From assembly GCF_001570545.1 (NCBI RefSeq), contig NZ_BBXD01000025.1, positions 62,001 through 126,000 of the forward strand: a stretch of 64,000 nt of DNA. Direction: 5' to 3'. Both the position numbers and the translations under genes were made by a program. Source of the DNA: Herbidospora mongoliensis (GTDB lineage: Bacteria; Actinomycetota; Actinomycetes; Streptosporangiales; Streptosporangiaceae). This document shows positions 27,081 to 34,134 of the stretch, in pieces (the first letter of the stretch is position 1; every line of letters begins with the position of its first letter). The notes under the pieces are model-generated. The model did no database searches. It was not told the DNA's origin and saw only the letters and a list, made by a program, of their open reading frames with translations.

Positions 27081-28570
27081 GCGTGGCCCCACAGCGCGTC
27101 GGCGGCGGCGCGGGAGGCGCTCTCGGCGCCCGCGCGGATCTGGTCGGCGGTGCGGTCACCCAGGTCGGCGTATTCGAGCCAGCCGACGAAGTCGCCGACG
27201 CGGAAGTAGACGTCGACGCCGACGAGGCGGCCTTCGGCCGAGGTGATGTCCCAGGAGAACGCCTCCTCGCCGACGCCGGTGAGCGGGCGCACCACCGAGA
27301 TGACGGTGGGGAGGCGGCGGTTGGCGCCGATCTCGTACCAGATGAGGGAGGAGTCACGCGGCTTGTTGGCGACGTGGCGTTCGAGGCCCCCGTAGAGCGC
27401 GCGGGCCGCTTCGGGACTCAGGTCCCACCAGTCGGCGGTGTCGGAGTCGGTGGCGGGCTCCAGCCGCAGGCCGGTGCCCTTCGTCGTCCACTGGCAGCCG
27501 CCCTTGATCTCCGTCGGCCGGGCGGGCTGCCCGAGTAACGCCTTGACCTGTTCTGCAGGGACGACCCGGCACAGGTCGACCGCCGCCGCGAAGACCGGCG
27601 CCGGAGGCCGCCGCCCCGCCACGGGCGTCTCCTCGGCGGGCTCCCACGGCGCGACGACCACGACGGCCGCCACCACGACGGCGGCGAGCCCGGCGGCCAC
27701 CGCCACCCACGGGATCCTGCGGGGCTTGCGCGGCGGCGCGATCTGCGGATTCCCGCCCCGGACGATCTCCTCGAACAGCCGCACCGCGGTCGCCGCGTCG
27801 GGCCGGTCGGCCGGATCGCGGGCCATCAGCCAGGCGACCAGCGTGCCCAGCGGCCCCGCGGTGCGCGGGACGGGCACGGGTGCGGTCAGCGTGTCCTGGA
27901 TGACCTGAATGTGGTTCCCCCGGTACGGCGCCTCACCCTCCAAGGCGGTGTAGAGCGTCGCCCCGAGCGACCACAGGTCGGCGGCCGGCCCGCCGGGGTG
28001 GCCCTCGAGCCGCTCCGGCGCGATGAAGCCCGGCGACCCGATCAGCATCCCGTCGCCGGTGAGGTTGGTCGTGTCGGCCTGCCGCGCGATGCCGAAGTCG
28101 GTCAGCACCACCCGCCCGTCGGACGTGAGGAACACGTTCCCCGGCTTGACGTCCCGGTGCTGCACGCCGTGGGCGTGCGCGGCCGACAGGGCGTCGACCA
28201 TCCGCGCGCCGATCTCCGCGACCGCGCCCGGCTGCAACCCGCCGTGGGCGGCGATCTCGGCCGAGAGCGAGCGCCCGTTGAGACGCTCCATGACGATCCA
28301 CGGACGGCCGTCCTCGACCAGGACGTCGTGCACGGCGACAACGGCCGGGTGCCGCAGCCGTGCGGTCACCTCGGCCTCGCGCATCACCCGGGTGACGAGC
28401 TCCGCCCGCTCCCGACCCCCCATGCCCTCGGGAACCCGCAGTTCCTTGACGGCGACCTCACGGTCGAGCATCTCGTCCCGCGCCAGCCAGACGGTGCCCA
28501 TACCGCCGGCGCCGAGAGGACGCAGCAAGAGGTATCGGGAGGCCAGTCGTTCCCCGATCGATTCGGCCAT
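27077..28570 (-). CDS. Transmembrane Ser/Thr protein kinase
   Basis: Kinase of 497 residues from ATG 28570 (MAESIGERLASRYLL). Complete motifs are present: LGAGGMGTVW, EVAVKEL, HRDVKPGNVFL, DFGIA and GSPGFIAPE. A membrane helix near residues 300-325 (VAVAAGLAAVVVAAVVVVAP) is followed by an ectodomain with LCRVVPAEQVKALLG and GGCQWTT, similar to the next kinase. It is the first gene of a three-gene operon: kinase, kinase, proline-rich protein. Two intact paralogous kinases with related sensors suggest heterodimerisation or graded sensing. Confidence 0.93.
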   Translation of the reverse strand: MAESIGERLASRYLLLRPLGAGGMGTVWLARDEMLDREVAVKELRVPEGMGGRERAELVTRVMREAEVTARLRHPAVVAVHDVLVEDGRPWIVMERLNGRSLSAEIAAHGGLQPGAVAEIGARMVDALSAAHAHGVQHRDVKPGNVFLTSDGRVVLTDFGIARQADTTNLTGDGMLIGSPGFIAPERLEGHPGGPAADLWSLGATLYTALEGEAPYRGNHIQVIQDTLTAPVPVPRTAGPLGTLVAWLMARDPADRPDAATAVRLFEEIVRGGNPQIAPPRKPRRIPWVAVAAGLAAVVVAAVVVVAPWEPAEETPVAGRRPPAPVFAAAVDLCRVVPAEQVKALLGQPARPTEIKGGCQWTTKGTGLRLEPATDSDTADWWDLSPEAARALYGGLERHVANKPRDSSLIWYEIGANRRLPTVISVVRPLTGVGEEAFSWDITSAEGRLVGVDVYFRVGDFVGWLEYADLGDRTADQIRAGAESASRAAADALWGHA

Positions 28571-28695
28571 AGCGGGAGAATAGCGAAACCGGACCCGCCC
28601 GATTTGACCATTCGTCAATGCCGTCCCCGCTCCAGGGCCGGATGCGGACCACGAAACAGGTGAGCATCGGCAGCTCAGCCACGATGTACCGGTCC

Positions 28696-28731
28696 ACTCG
28701 GATGGGCCATTCGTGGCCCGGTTATCCGAGT
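28696..28731 (-). terminator. Hairpin downstream of GH31 gene
   Basis: Inverted repeat with outer arms ACTCGGAT (28696-28703) and ATCCGAGT (28724-28731) and an inner GGCC/GGCC stem separated by ATTCGT. It lies 28 bp past the stop of the minus-strand GH31 gene. The remainder of the 28571-28758 gap holds a small TTGAC-N5-GTCAA palindrome at 28604-28618 and nothing else recognised. Confidence 0.5.
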
Positions 28732-28758
28732 CGAACGCACAACCTGGCACATCCAGGT

Positions 28759-31041
28759 CTAGTCGATGACGATCTCCGCCGAACCGCCCACGATCTCCAC
28801 CTGGACGACCGTCTTCGGGCCCTCCGCCCGCACGACGAGCCGCCCTCGGTCGTGTACGGCGGTCACGACGGTCTCCCCGTCGTCGTCGCGGACCACGGTC
28901 CGGCTCTCGCCGTCTGGAAGGCCGTACACCAGCAGGGAGATCTCCGGGCTGTCGGTCACGGTCACGCCGGCGGTCGCCGTGGTGGGGATGAGGGCGCCGA
29001 GACGCCCGTACAGAGGGATTCGGTCCAAGGGCGGAGAGACGCGGATGTGGCGCCCGCCCGTGAGGTGTTCGCCGGTCCAGTGGTCGACCCAGGTGCCCGA
29101 CGGGAGGTAGACGTCCCTGGTCCCGTCGGCGGCGGTCATCGGGGCCACGAGGAGGTCGGGGCCGAGGAGGTATTCGAGGTCGGCCTGCCAGCTCACCGGG
29201 TCGTTCGGCTGGTCGACGCAGAGCGCGCGCATGATGGGCAGGCCCGTCTCGACCGCCTCGATCGCCGTCGAGTAGAGGTAGGGCATCAGCCGGTAGCGCA
29301 GCCGCAGGGCCTCGACCGCGCCGCGTTCGGCGTGCTCGGGGAACTCCCACGGCTCGCGGCTGGTGGTGCCGTGGAAGCGCACCAGCGGAGAAAGAGCCCC
29401 GAACTGCGCCCAGCGGACGAAGAGGTCAGGCGTGGGCGTTCCGGTGAAACCGCCGGCGTCGTGGCTCCAGAACGCGATGCCGGACAGCCCGTGCGAAAGG
29501 CCGCCGCGGATCGTGCTGCCCATCGCGGGGTAGGTCGCGTCGACGTCGCCGCTCCACTGCGCCGGGTGACGCTGGCCGCCCAGATAGGACGAGCGCGCCC
29601 AGACCAGGCCGTGCCCGGCGACCTCGCGGGTCACCTCGGCCACCAGGTCGTTGAACATCAGCGAGTAGACATTGTGCAGTTCCGTCCCGGTCATCCCGTT
29701 GTAGGCGACCGCGTTGGCCGGCACCCCTTCGGCGAAGTCGGTCTTGAAGACCTGCACGCCCTGCTCCAGCAGCCCCTTCAGCAGCGCGCGGAACCAGGTG
29801 CGGGCGGCCGGGTTGGTGAAGTCGACGATGCCGCAGGCCGGGTAGGAGCCGTGCCAGGCGTCGGCCACGTAGGCCTCGCCGTCGCGGGTCAGCAGGAGGT
29901 AGCCGCTGCTCGCCGCCTCCTCGAAGCAGGGGCTCAGATGGGAGATGTACGGGTTCATCCAAAGACAGACCTTGAAGCCCTGTTCGTCCAGCTGGGACAG
30001 CATTCCCTCCGGATCGGGGAACGCGTCCCGATCCCACCGCAGATCGGACCAGTGCCCGTCGATCTGCCAGAACGTGTCGAGATGCAGCACGTCACACGGG
30101 ATGCCGCGTTCGCGGATCTTGCGGGCCCGGTCGAGCACCCGCTCCTGGCTGTCCCGGAAGAACCCCGAGGAGATCCACGACCCCAGCGCCCACTTGGGCG
30201 GCAGCACCGCGGGGCCGGTGAGCGCGTGGAGCCGTCGCAGCACGTCAGCGGGCTTGGGGCCGCCCAGGACGTAGTAGTCGATCAGGTCGTCGGGCACCAC
30301 GATCTGCACGTCGCTGTGGGTCGACTGGCACATGTCGAACTCGACCGGCATGCCGCTGTCGACGACGATCCCGTATCCCCGGCTGGACAGATAGAACGGC
30401 ACGTTCTTGTACGCCCGCTGCGACTCCGCCCCGAAAGCGTCGAAGTTCCACATCAGCGGCCGTTGCCCGCGTTTGTCGAGCGGCGTGAACGACTCGCCGA
30501 ACCCGGTGAACGCCTCGTCGGCCGGGACCAGGAACGTCTCGTGGTAGGCGACGGTGACCCCGTCGGTCTGGGACCGTCCGAAGGGAAGAGTGCGGAGCCG
30601 TCCCGAAATATCAGGACGACCGGGGTCCTGTTCGGTGAGGGTCCGTCCGCTGGGGTCGGTGAAGCGCAGGTTCCAGGGGTTCAAGCGGATCTCCGCCCGT
30701 ACGGCCCCCGCGTCCACGACGACCGTCTCATCCCCGATGGTGACCTCGGCGGGCGACTCCACCGGCCTGGTCAGCTTGAGGGCCCGCGCGGATCGTGTGC
30801 GGGCATCGGCCTGTTCGCTGAGTTTGACGCGGATGATCCCGTCCCCCGCCGCGCTCACCTGGACGACGAGCGACTCCTCGGTCGAGGTGACCCCCTTCAG
30901 GGTGACGCCACTCCCGTCGGTCGCCACCACCTCGGCCCGCGCCAGCCTCGCGAGCCCACCTTCGCCGTGCCGCCGGACGGGCAGCTCGGGAGGGTCGGCG
31001 ACGAAGTACTCGCGCGCGATCAACGGGGGGCGGTACGGCAT
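28759..31041 (-). CDS. GH31 alpha-xylosidase/alpha-glucosidase
   Basis: Glycoside hydrolase family 31 protein of 760 residues. The nucleophile sits in KTDFAEG (Asp435) and the acid/base is probably Asp499 in WSGDVDATY. The KTDF-E pattern and overall length resemble YicI/XylS-type alpha-xylosidases, which release xylose from xyloglucan oligosaccharides; alpha-glucosidase activity cannot be excluded. An N-terminal beta-sandwich, the (beta/alpha)8 barrel and C-terminal beta domains are present. No signal peptide is seen, so the substrate is probably imported. It is divergent from a GH42 gene, and its promoter holds a ROK-type operator like that upstream of the sugar importer. Confidence 0.93.
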   Translation of the reverse strand: MPYRPPLIAREYFVADPPELPVRRHGEGGLARLARAEVVATDGSGVTLKGVTSTEESLVVQVSAAGDGIIRVKLSEQADARTRSARALKLTRPVESPAEVTIGDETVVVDAGAVRAEIRLNPWNLRFTDPSGRTLTEQDPGRPDISGRLRTLPFGRSQTDGVTVAYHETFLVPADEAFTGFGESFTPLDKRGQRPLMWNFDAFGAESQRAYKNVPFYLSSRGYGIVVDSGMPVEFDMCQSTHSDVQIVVPDDLIDYYVLGGPKPADVLRRLHALTGPAVLPPKWALGSWISSGFFRDSQERVLDRARKIRERGIPCDVLHLDTFWQIDGHWSDLRWDRDAFPDPEGMLSQLDEQGFKVCLWMNPYISHLSPCFEEAASSGYLLLTRDGEAYVADAWHGSYPACGIVDFTNPAARTWFRALLKGLLEQGVQVFKTDFAEGVPANAVAYNGMTGTELHNVYSLMFNDLVAEVTREVAGHGLVWARSSYLGGQRHPAQWSGDVDATYPAMGSTIRGGLSHGLSGIAFWSHDAGGFTGTPTPDLFVRWAQFGALSPLVRFHGTTSREPWEFPEHAERGAVEALRLRYRLMPYLYSTAIEAVETGLPIMRALCVDQPNDPVSWQADLEYLLGPDLLVAPMTAADGTRDVYLPSGTWVDHWTGEHLTGGRHIRVSPPLDRIPLYGRLGALIPTTATAGVTVTDSPEISLLVYGLPDGESRTVVRDDDGETVVTAVHDRGRLVVRAEGPKTVVQVEIVGGSAEIVID

Positions 31042-31076
31042 CGCTGCACTCCAACGCTATGGGGGCCATCTGTGAA

Positions 31077-31107
31077 TTAGTTTGCCGTCCATCCCAACAA
31101 ACGTCAA
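31077..31107 (-). promoter_or_regulatory. GH31 promoter with ROK-type operator
   Basis: On the minus strand, TTGACG (31107-31102) could be the -35, and CAAACT (31084-31079) lies 17 bp downstream as a weak -10. Overlapping both is TTAGTTTG (31077-31084), nine bases, CCAACAAA (31094-31101), read on the plus strand. One half-site fits the XylR-type operator perfectly and the other in 6 of 8 positions. Confidence 0.55.
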
Positions 31108-31144
31108 CGCAGGCTGACCAGACCACGAGAACGGGCCGATCCGG

Positions 31145-31185
31145 TTGACATGGCTTTCCACGGCTAATTAGTTTGAACACCAAAC
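31145..31185 (+). promoter_or_regulatory. GH42 promoter with ROK-type operator
   Basis: A consensus -35 TTGACA (31145-31150) and -10 TAGTTT (31169-31174) are 18 bp apart. The -10 is covered by TTAGTTTG (31168-31175), and GTTTG-N5-CAAAC (31171-31185) is a perfect inverted repeat. The -10 hexamer is identical to that of the importer promoter at 8959. Transcription would start near 31181, which makes the ATG at 31208 a better start than 31190. Confidence 0.6.
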
Positions 31186-31207
31186 AAAAATGAGGGCAGA
31201 GGGTGCC

Positions 31208-32938
31208 ATGTACTTCGGCGGCGACTACAACCCCGAGCAGTGGCCCGAGCACGTCTGGCACGAAGACGTCGCCCTCATGCGCCGGGCCCGGGTCAACCTC
31301 GTCACGCTGGGCGTCTTCTCGTGGAGCAGCCTGCAGCCCGCGCCGGGACGCTGGGAGTTCGGCTGGCTCGACCGGGTCGTCGACCTGCTCCACGACAACG
31401 ACATCCAGGTCAATCTGGCCACGCCGACCGCGTCACCACCGCCGTGGTTCGGGCGGAGATTTCCCGACACGCTCACGGTCACCGCCGACGGCACCCGGCT
31501 CAGCCACGGCAGCAGGGACACCTACTGTGTGAGCGCGCCGGCGTACAGAGCCGCTTCGAAGGAACTGGCGTCGGTGCTGGCCGACCGCTATGGCGGGCAC
31601 CCGGCGCTGGCGATGTGGCACGTGCACAACGAATACGGCACCTGGTGCCACTGCGACCACGTGGCCGCCGCCTTCCGAGTGTGGCTGCGGGCCCGCCACG
31701 GCGACCTGGCCACCCTCAACGAGCGCTGGACCACGGCGTTCTGGTCGCAGGGATACTCCGACTGGGACGAGATCCTGCCGCCCAGAGCCACCCAATGGCT
31801 GCCGAACCCCTCGCAGGTGCTCGACTTCCGCAGGTTCCTCTCCGACGAGATGCTCGCCCACTTCACCGAGCAGCGCGACATCCTGCGCCCGACCGGCAGA
31901 CCGATCACCACGAACTTCGCCTTCGGCTCCTGGGTCCCCGTCGACCACTGGAAATGGGCCCGCGAGGCCGACCTGATCGCCGTCGACGACTACCCGACCG
32001 GCGACCTGGCCGAGGAGTCGGCCTTCGCGGCCGACCTGGCCCGATCATGGGCGGGCGACAAGCCCTGGATCCTGATGGAACAGGCGGCGGCGGTCGAGTA
32101 CACCCGTGAACGCACACTCCCCCGCCCACCCGGCGATCTCGCTCGAGCCACCCTGATCCACATCGAACGCGGATCGATCGGCGCGATGTTCTTCCAGTGG
32201 CGCGCCTCCCGGGGCGGCGCGGAACAGTGGCACCACGGCATGGTCCCGCACGCCGGCCCCGACACCCGAACCTTCCGGGAGATCGCCGACCTGGGCGAAA
32301 CCCTCGCCGCCAGGGCCCACCGATCCGCCGCGCTCACCCCGATCAAGGACCGCGCCCCAGAAATCGCCATCATCTGGGATGACGAGGCGTGGTGGGCGCT
32401 CCAGAGTCGTAGCCTCCCCTCCCAGGACCTCGACTACCTGGAAGCGGTCAAACAGCCGCATCGGCTCCTCTATCGGGCCGGGCATCAGATCGCCTTCGCC
32501 CACCCGGAACACGATCTCTCGCCCTACCGCCTGGTGATCGTGCCGAGCCTGCTCCCGATCACCGATGCGGCCCTCGCCAACCTCGCCGCCTGCCGGGGCG
32601 CCGTCCTGATGTCCTACTTCTCCGCCGTCACCGACGAACACCTCCGGGTGCGGCTCGGCGGCCACCTTCCCGCGTTCGGGATCACGATCAAGGAGCACCG
32701 CCCGCTCGCCGAACCGCTCACCCTCTCGGACGGCACGCGGGCCTCACTCTGGAGCGAGGAGATCCGCCTTGAGGGTGCTGAGGCGGTCATCACTTATCCC
32801 GATGGAACCCCTGCCATCACGCGTCTCGGTAAGGCCTGGTACGTATCGACGCGATTGGCCGACAAAGCCTATGAACGGCTTCTGACCTGCCTTTTACGCC
32901 CCTCTTACTATTCAACCGGTACACATGGTGAGAGGTAA
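31208..32938 (+). CDS. GH42 beta-galactosidase, shortened C-terminus
   Basis: Glycoside hydrolase family 42 protein of 576 residues from ATG 31208 (MYFGGDYNPEQWPEHV), preceded by GAGGG. An ATG at 31190 lies inside the promoter-operator. The acid/base is in VHNEYG (Glu142) and the nucleophile is probably in ILMEQ (Glu291). The barrel and trimerisation domains are present. The protein stops soon after KAWYVSTRLADKAYE, where GH42 enzymes usually continue with a C-terminal beta domain of several dozen residues, and the last residues look unrelated. It may be truncated or a short subfamily. No signal peptide is seen. It probably acts on imported galactosides, perhaps from xyloglucan. Confidence 0.85.
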   Translation: MYFGGDYNPEQWPEHVWHEDVALMRRARVNLVTLGVFSWSSLQPAPGRWEFGWLDRVVDLLHDNDIQVNLATPTASPPPWFGRRFPDTLTVTADGTRLSHGSRDTYCVSAPAYRAASKELASVLADRYGGHPALAMWHVHNEYGTWCHCDHVAAAFRVWLRARHGDLATLNERWTTAFWSQGYSDWDEILPPRATQWLPNPSQVLDFRRFLSDEMLAHFTEQRDILRPTGRPITTNFAFGSWVPVDHWKWAREADLIAVDDYPTGDLAEESAFAADLARSWAGDKPWILMEQAAAVEYTRERTLPRPPGDLARATLIHIERGSIGAMFFQWRASRGGAEQWHHGMVPHAGPDTRTFREIADLGETLAARAHRSAALTPIKDRAPEIAIIWDDEAWWALQSRSLPSQDLDYLEAVKQPHRLLYRAGHQIAFAHPEHDLSPYRLVIVPSLLPITDAALANLAACRGAVLMSYFSAVTDEHLRVRLGGHLPAFGITIKEHRPLAEPLTLSDGTRASLWSEEIRLEGAEAVITYPDGTPAITRLGKAWYVSTRLADKAYERLLTCLLRPSYYSTGTHGER

Positions 32939-32964
32939 GGGAACCATCACGGCGGGGGAGAACG

Positions 32965-33138
32965 ATGCTCAAGGTGGTGCCATCGCTAGCGAAGGTCAGA
33001 GACATCACGTCGGCGCTGCGCCGCCGCGCGTCTGGCCGTGACATCAGGGGCGATTCCACGGTCATTGACCTGCGAGCGTACCGCGACGCCAAAATCATCC
33101 GATTTCCCCGCACCAATGGCCCGACCACGGTCGCCTGA
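32965..33138 (+). CDS. Small basic protein, 57 residues
   Basis: Unannotated-size ORF starting at ATG 32965, four bases after GGGGGAG, ending TGA at 33138. The product is basic and Arg-rich, starting MLKVVPSLAKVRDITSALRR and ending near FPRTNGPTTVA. No domain is recognised. The good ribosome-binding site favours a real gene. It could alternatively be part of the eroded 3' end of the GH42 gene. Confidence 0.45.
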   Translation: MLKVVPSLAKVRDITSALRRRASGRDIRGDSTVIDLRAYRDAKIIRFPRTNGPTTVA

Positions 33139-33203
33139 ACGACCGTATCCCTCAGTGGAAGCCGCGCGGCAATCGGCGCGCCGCGCGACGCCACCACGGT
33201 GAC

Positions 33204-33338
33204 GGGGTGCCGACTGTGCCTGAATCACAGTCACCACCCCGCCACATGCATGACGGGGATGACGGCTGCTGATCACAGCCGGCCACCTCCTTGCAGGGTT
33301 CCGGGGTGACGACTGTGCCTGAAACACAGTCGTCACCC
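33204..33338. repeat. Paired long hairpins with the same loop
   Basis: Two hairpins share the stem-loop core GACTGTG-CCTGAA(A/T)-CACAGTC. The first has arms 33204-33218 and 33226-33240, 13 of 15 paired. The second has arms 33304-33317 and 33325-33338, 14 of 14 paired. A weaker GGCTG-CTGATCA-CAGCC hairpin lies between them. They lie between a plus-strand small ORF and the convergent CitE-like gene, so bidirectional termination is the simplest role. Confidence 0.7.
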
Positions 33339-33345
33339 GCCTCCC

Positions 33346-34134
33346 TCATCCATTTCGGAGCCGCGCGCCGTCCGGATTGCCCCCACTTCTCAGCAGGCGG
33401 CGGGCACGGTCCACGACCGGTTTGTCGATCATCTGGCCCCGGACCACCGCCACTCCGCCCGTCGCGGCGGCCATCACCTCTTCAGCCCAGGCGAGGTTCT
33501 CAGCTGACGGGGTGAAGGCGTCCCGTACCGGGCCCACCTGCTTCGGGTGGATGCAGAGCTTCCCGCCGAACCCCAGCGAAGCCGCGTGGGCCGCGTCCTC
33601 ACGCAGCGTCTCGGACGAGGTCAGGTCGGTGGTGACCCCATCCAGCGGCGACCCCACGCCGGCCGACGCCGCCGCCAGCACCAGCGCCGACCGGGCGTGC
33701 CACAACGCCATCCGGTCAGCCGGGTCGACGCCCAGCTGTGCCGCCAGGTCGACGCTTCCGAAAGCGGGCCGCACCACGCCGGGCGCCGCGCAGATCTCGC
33801 GGGTGTGGAGAAGACCCGTGGCGGTCTCGATCAAGGGGTAGGCCGTTCCGAAGACATCCCCGGCCGATTCGGTCTTGGGAATCATCACCGGGCAGCCGAA
33901 CTCCTCGACCAAAGCCACGTCATCCGCGTGCCACGTGGTCCCGCGCGCGTTGATCCGCACCATCCCGGAACCCCCGCCTGCCAGCCACGCCCGCACCTGC
34001 GAGCGGGCCGTGATCTTGGCGGCGGGCGCGACCGCGTCCTCCAGGTCAAGGATGATCAGGTCCGCCCCGGCGGCGGCCGCCTTCGCGAAGCGGTCGGGAC
34101 GGTCGCCGGGGACGAACAGCGCCGCGCGGACCAT
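33346..34134 (-). CDS. CitE/HpcH-type acyl-CoA lyase
   Basis: Protein of 262 residues from ATG 34134 (MVRAALFVPGDRPDRFAK). The TIM-barrel family signature is seen in LIILDLEDAV, MVRINARGT, VMIPKTESAGDV, LIETATGLL and GGKLCIHPKQV. Members cleave or form CoA thioesters such as citryl-, malyl- or citramalyl-CoA with Mg2+. It is the last gene of the ABC importer-hydrolase operon; its start overlaps the preceding stop as TGATG. With the family III CoA transferase nearby it suggests activation of an acid to a CoA ester followed by lyase cleavage. The real substrate is unknown. Confidence 0.9.
   Translation of the reverse strand: MVRAALFVPGDRPDRFAKAAAAGADLIILDLEDAVAPAAKITARSQVRAWLAGGGSGMVRINARGTTWHADDVALVEEFGCPVMIPKTESAGDVFGTAYPLIETATGLLHTREICAAPGVVRPAFGSVDLAAQLGVDPADRMALWHARSALVLAAASAGVGSPLDGVTTDLTSSETLREDAAHAASLGFGGKLCIHPKQVGPVRDAFTPSAENLAWAEEVMAAATGGVAVVRGQMIDKPVVDRARRLLRSGGNPDGARLRNG

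Noticed and set aside
28619-28758. tRNA-like stem near the GH31 3' end
   Set aside because: The GGGCC hairpin suggested an acceptor stem, but there is no anticodon arm, T-loop GTTCRA or CCA-like end; it fits a terminator better.
33152-33349. 65-residue minus-strand peptide with repeated GTV.TP motifs
   Set aside because: The repeats come from the two hairpins read as codons; no ribosome-binding site or typical codon bias.
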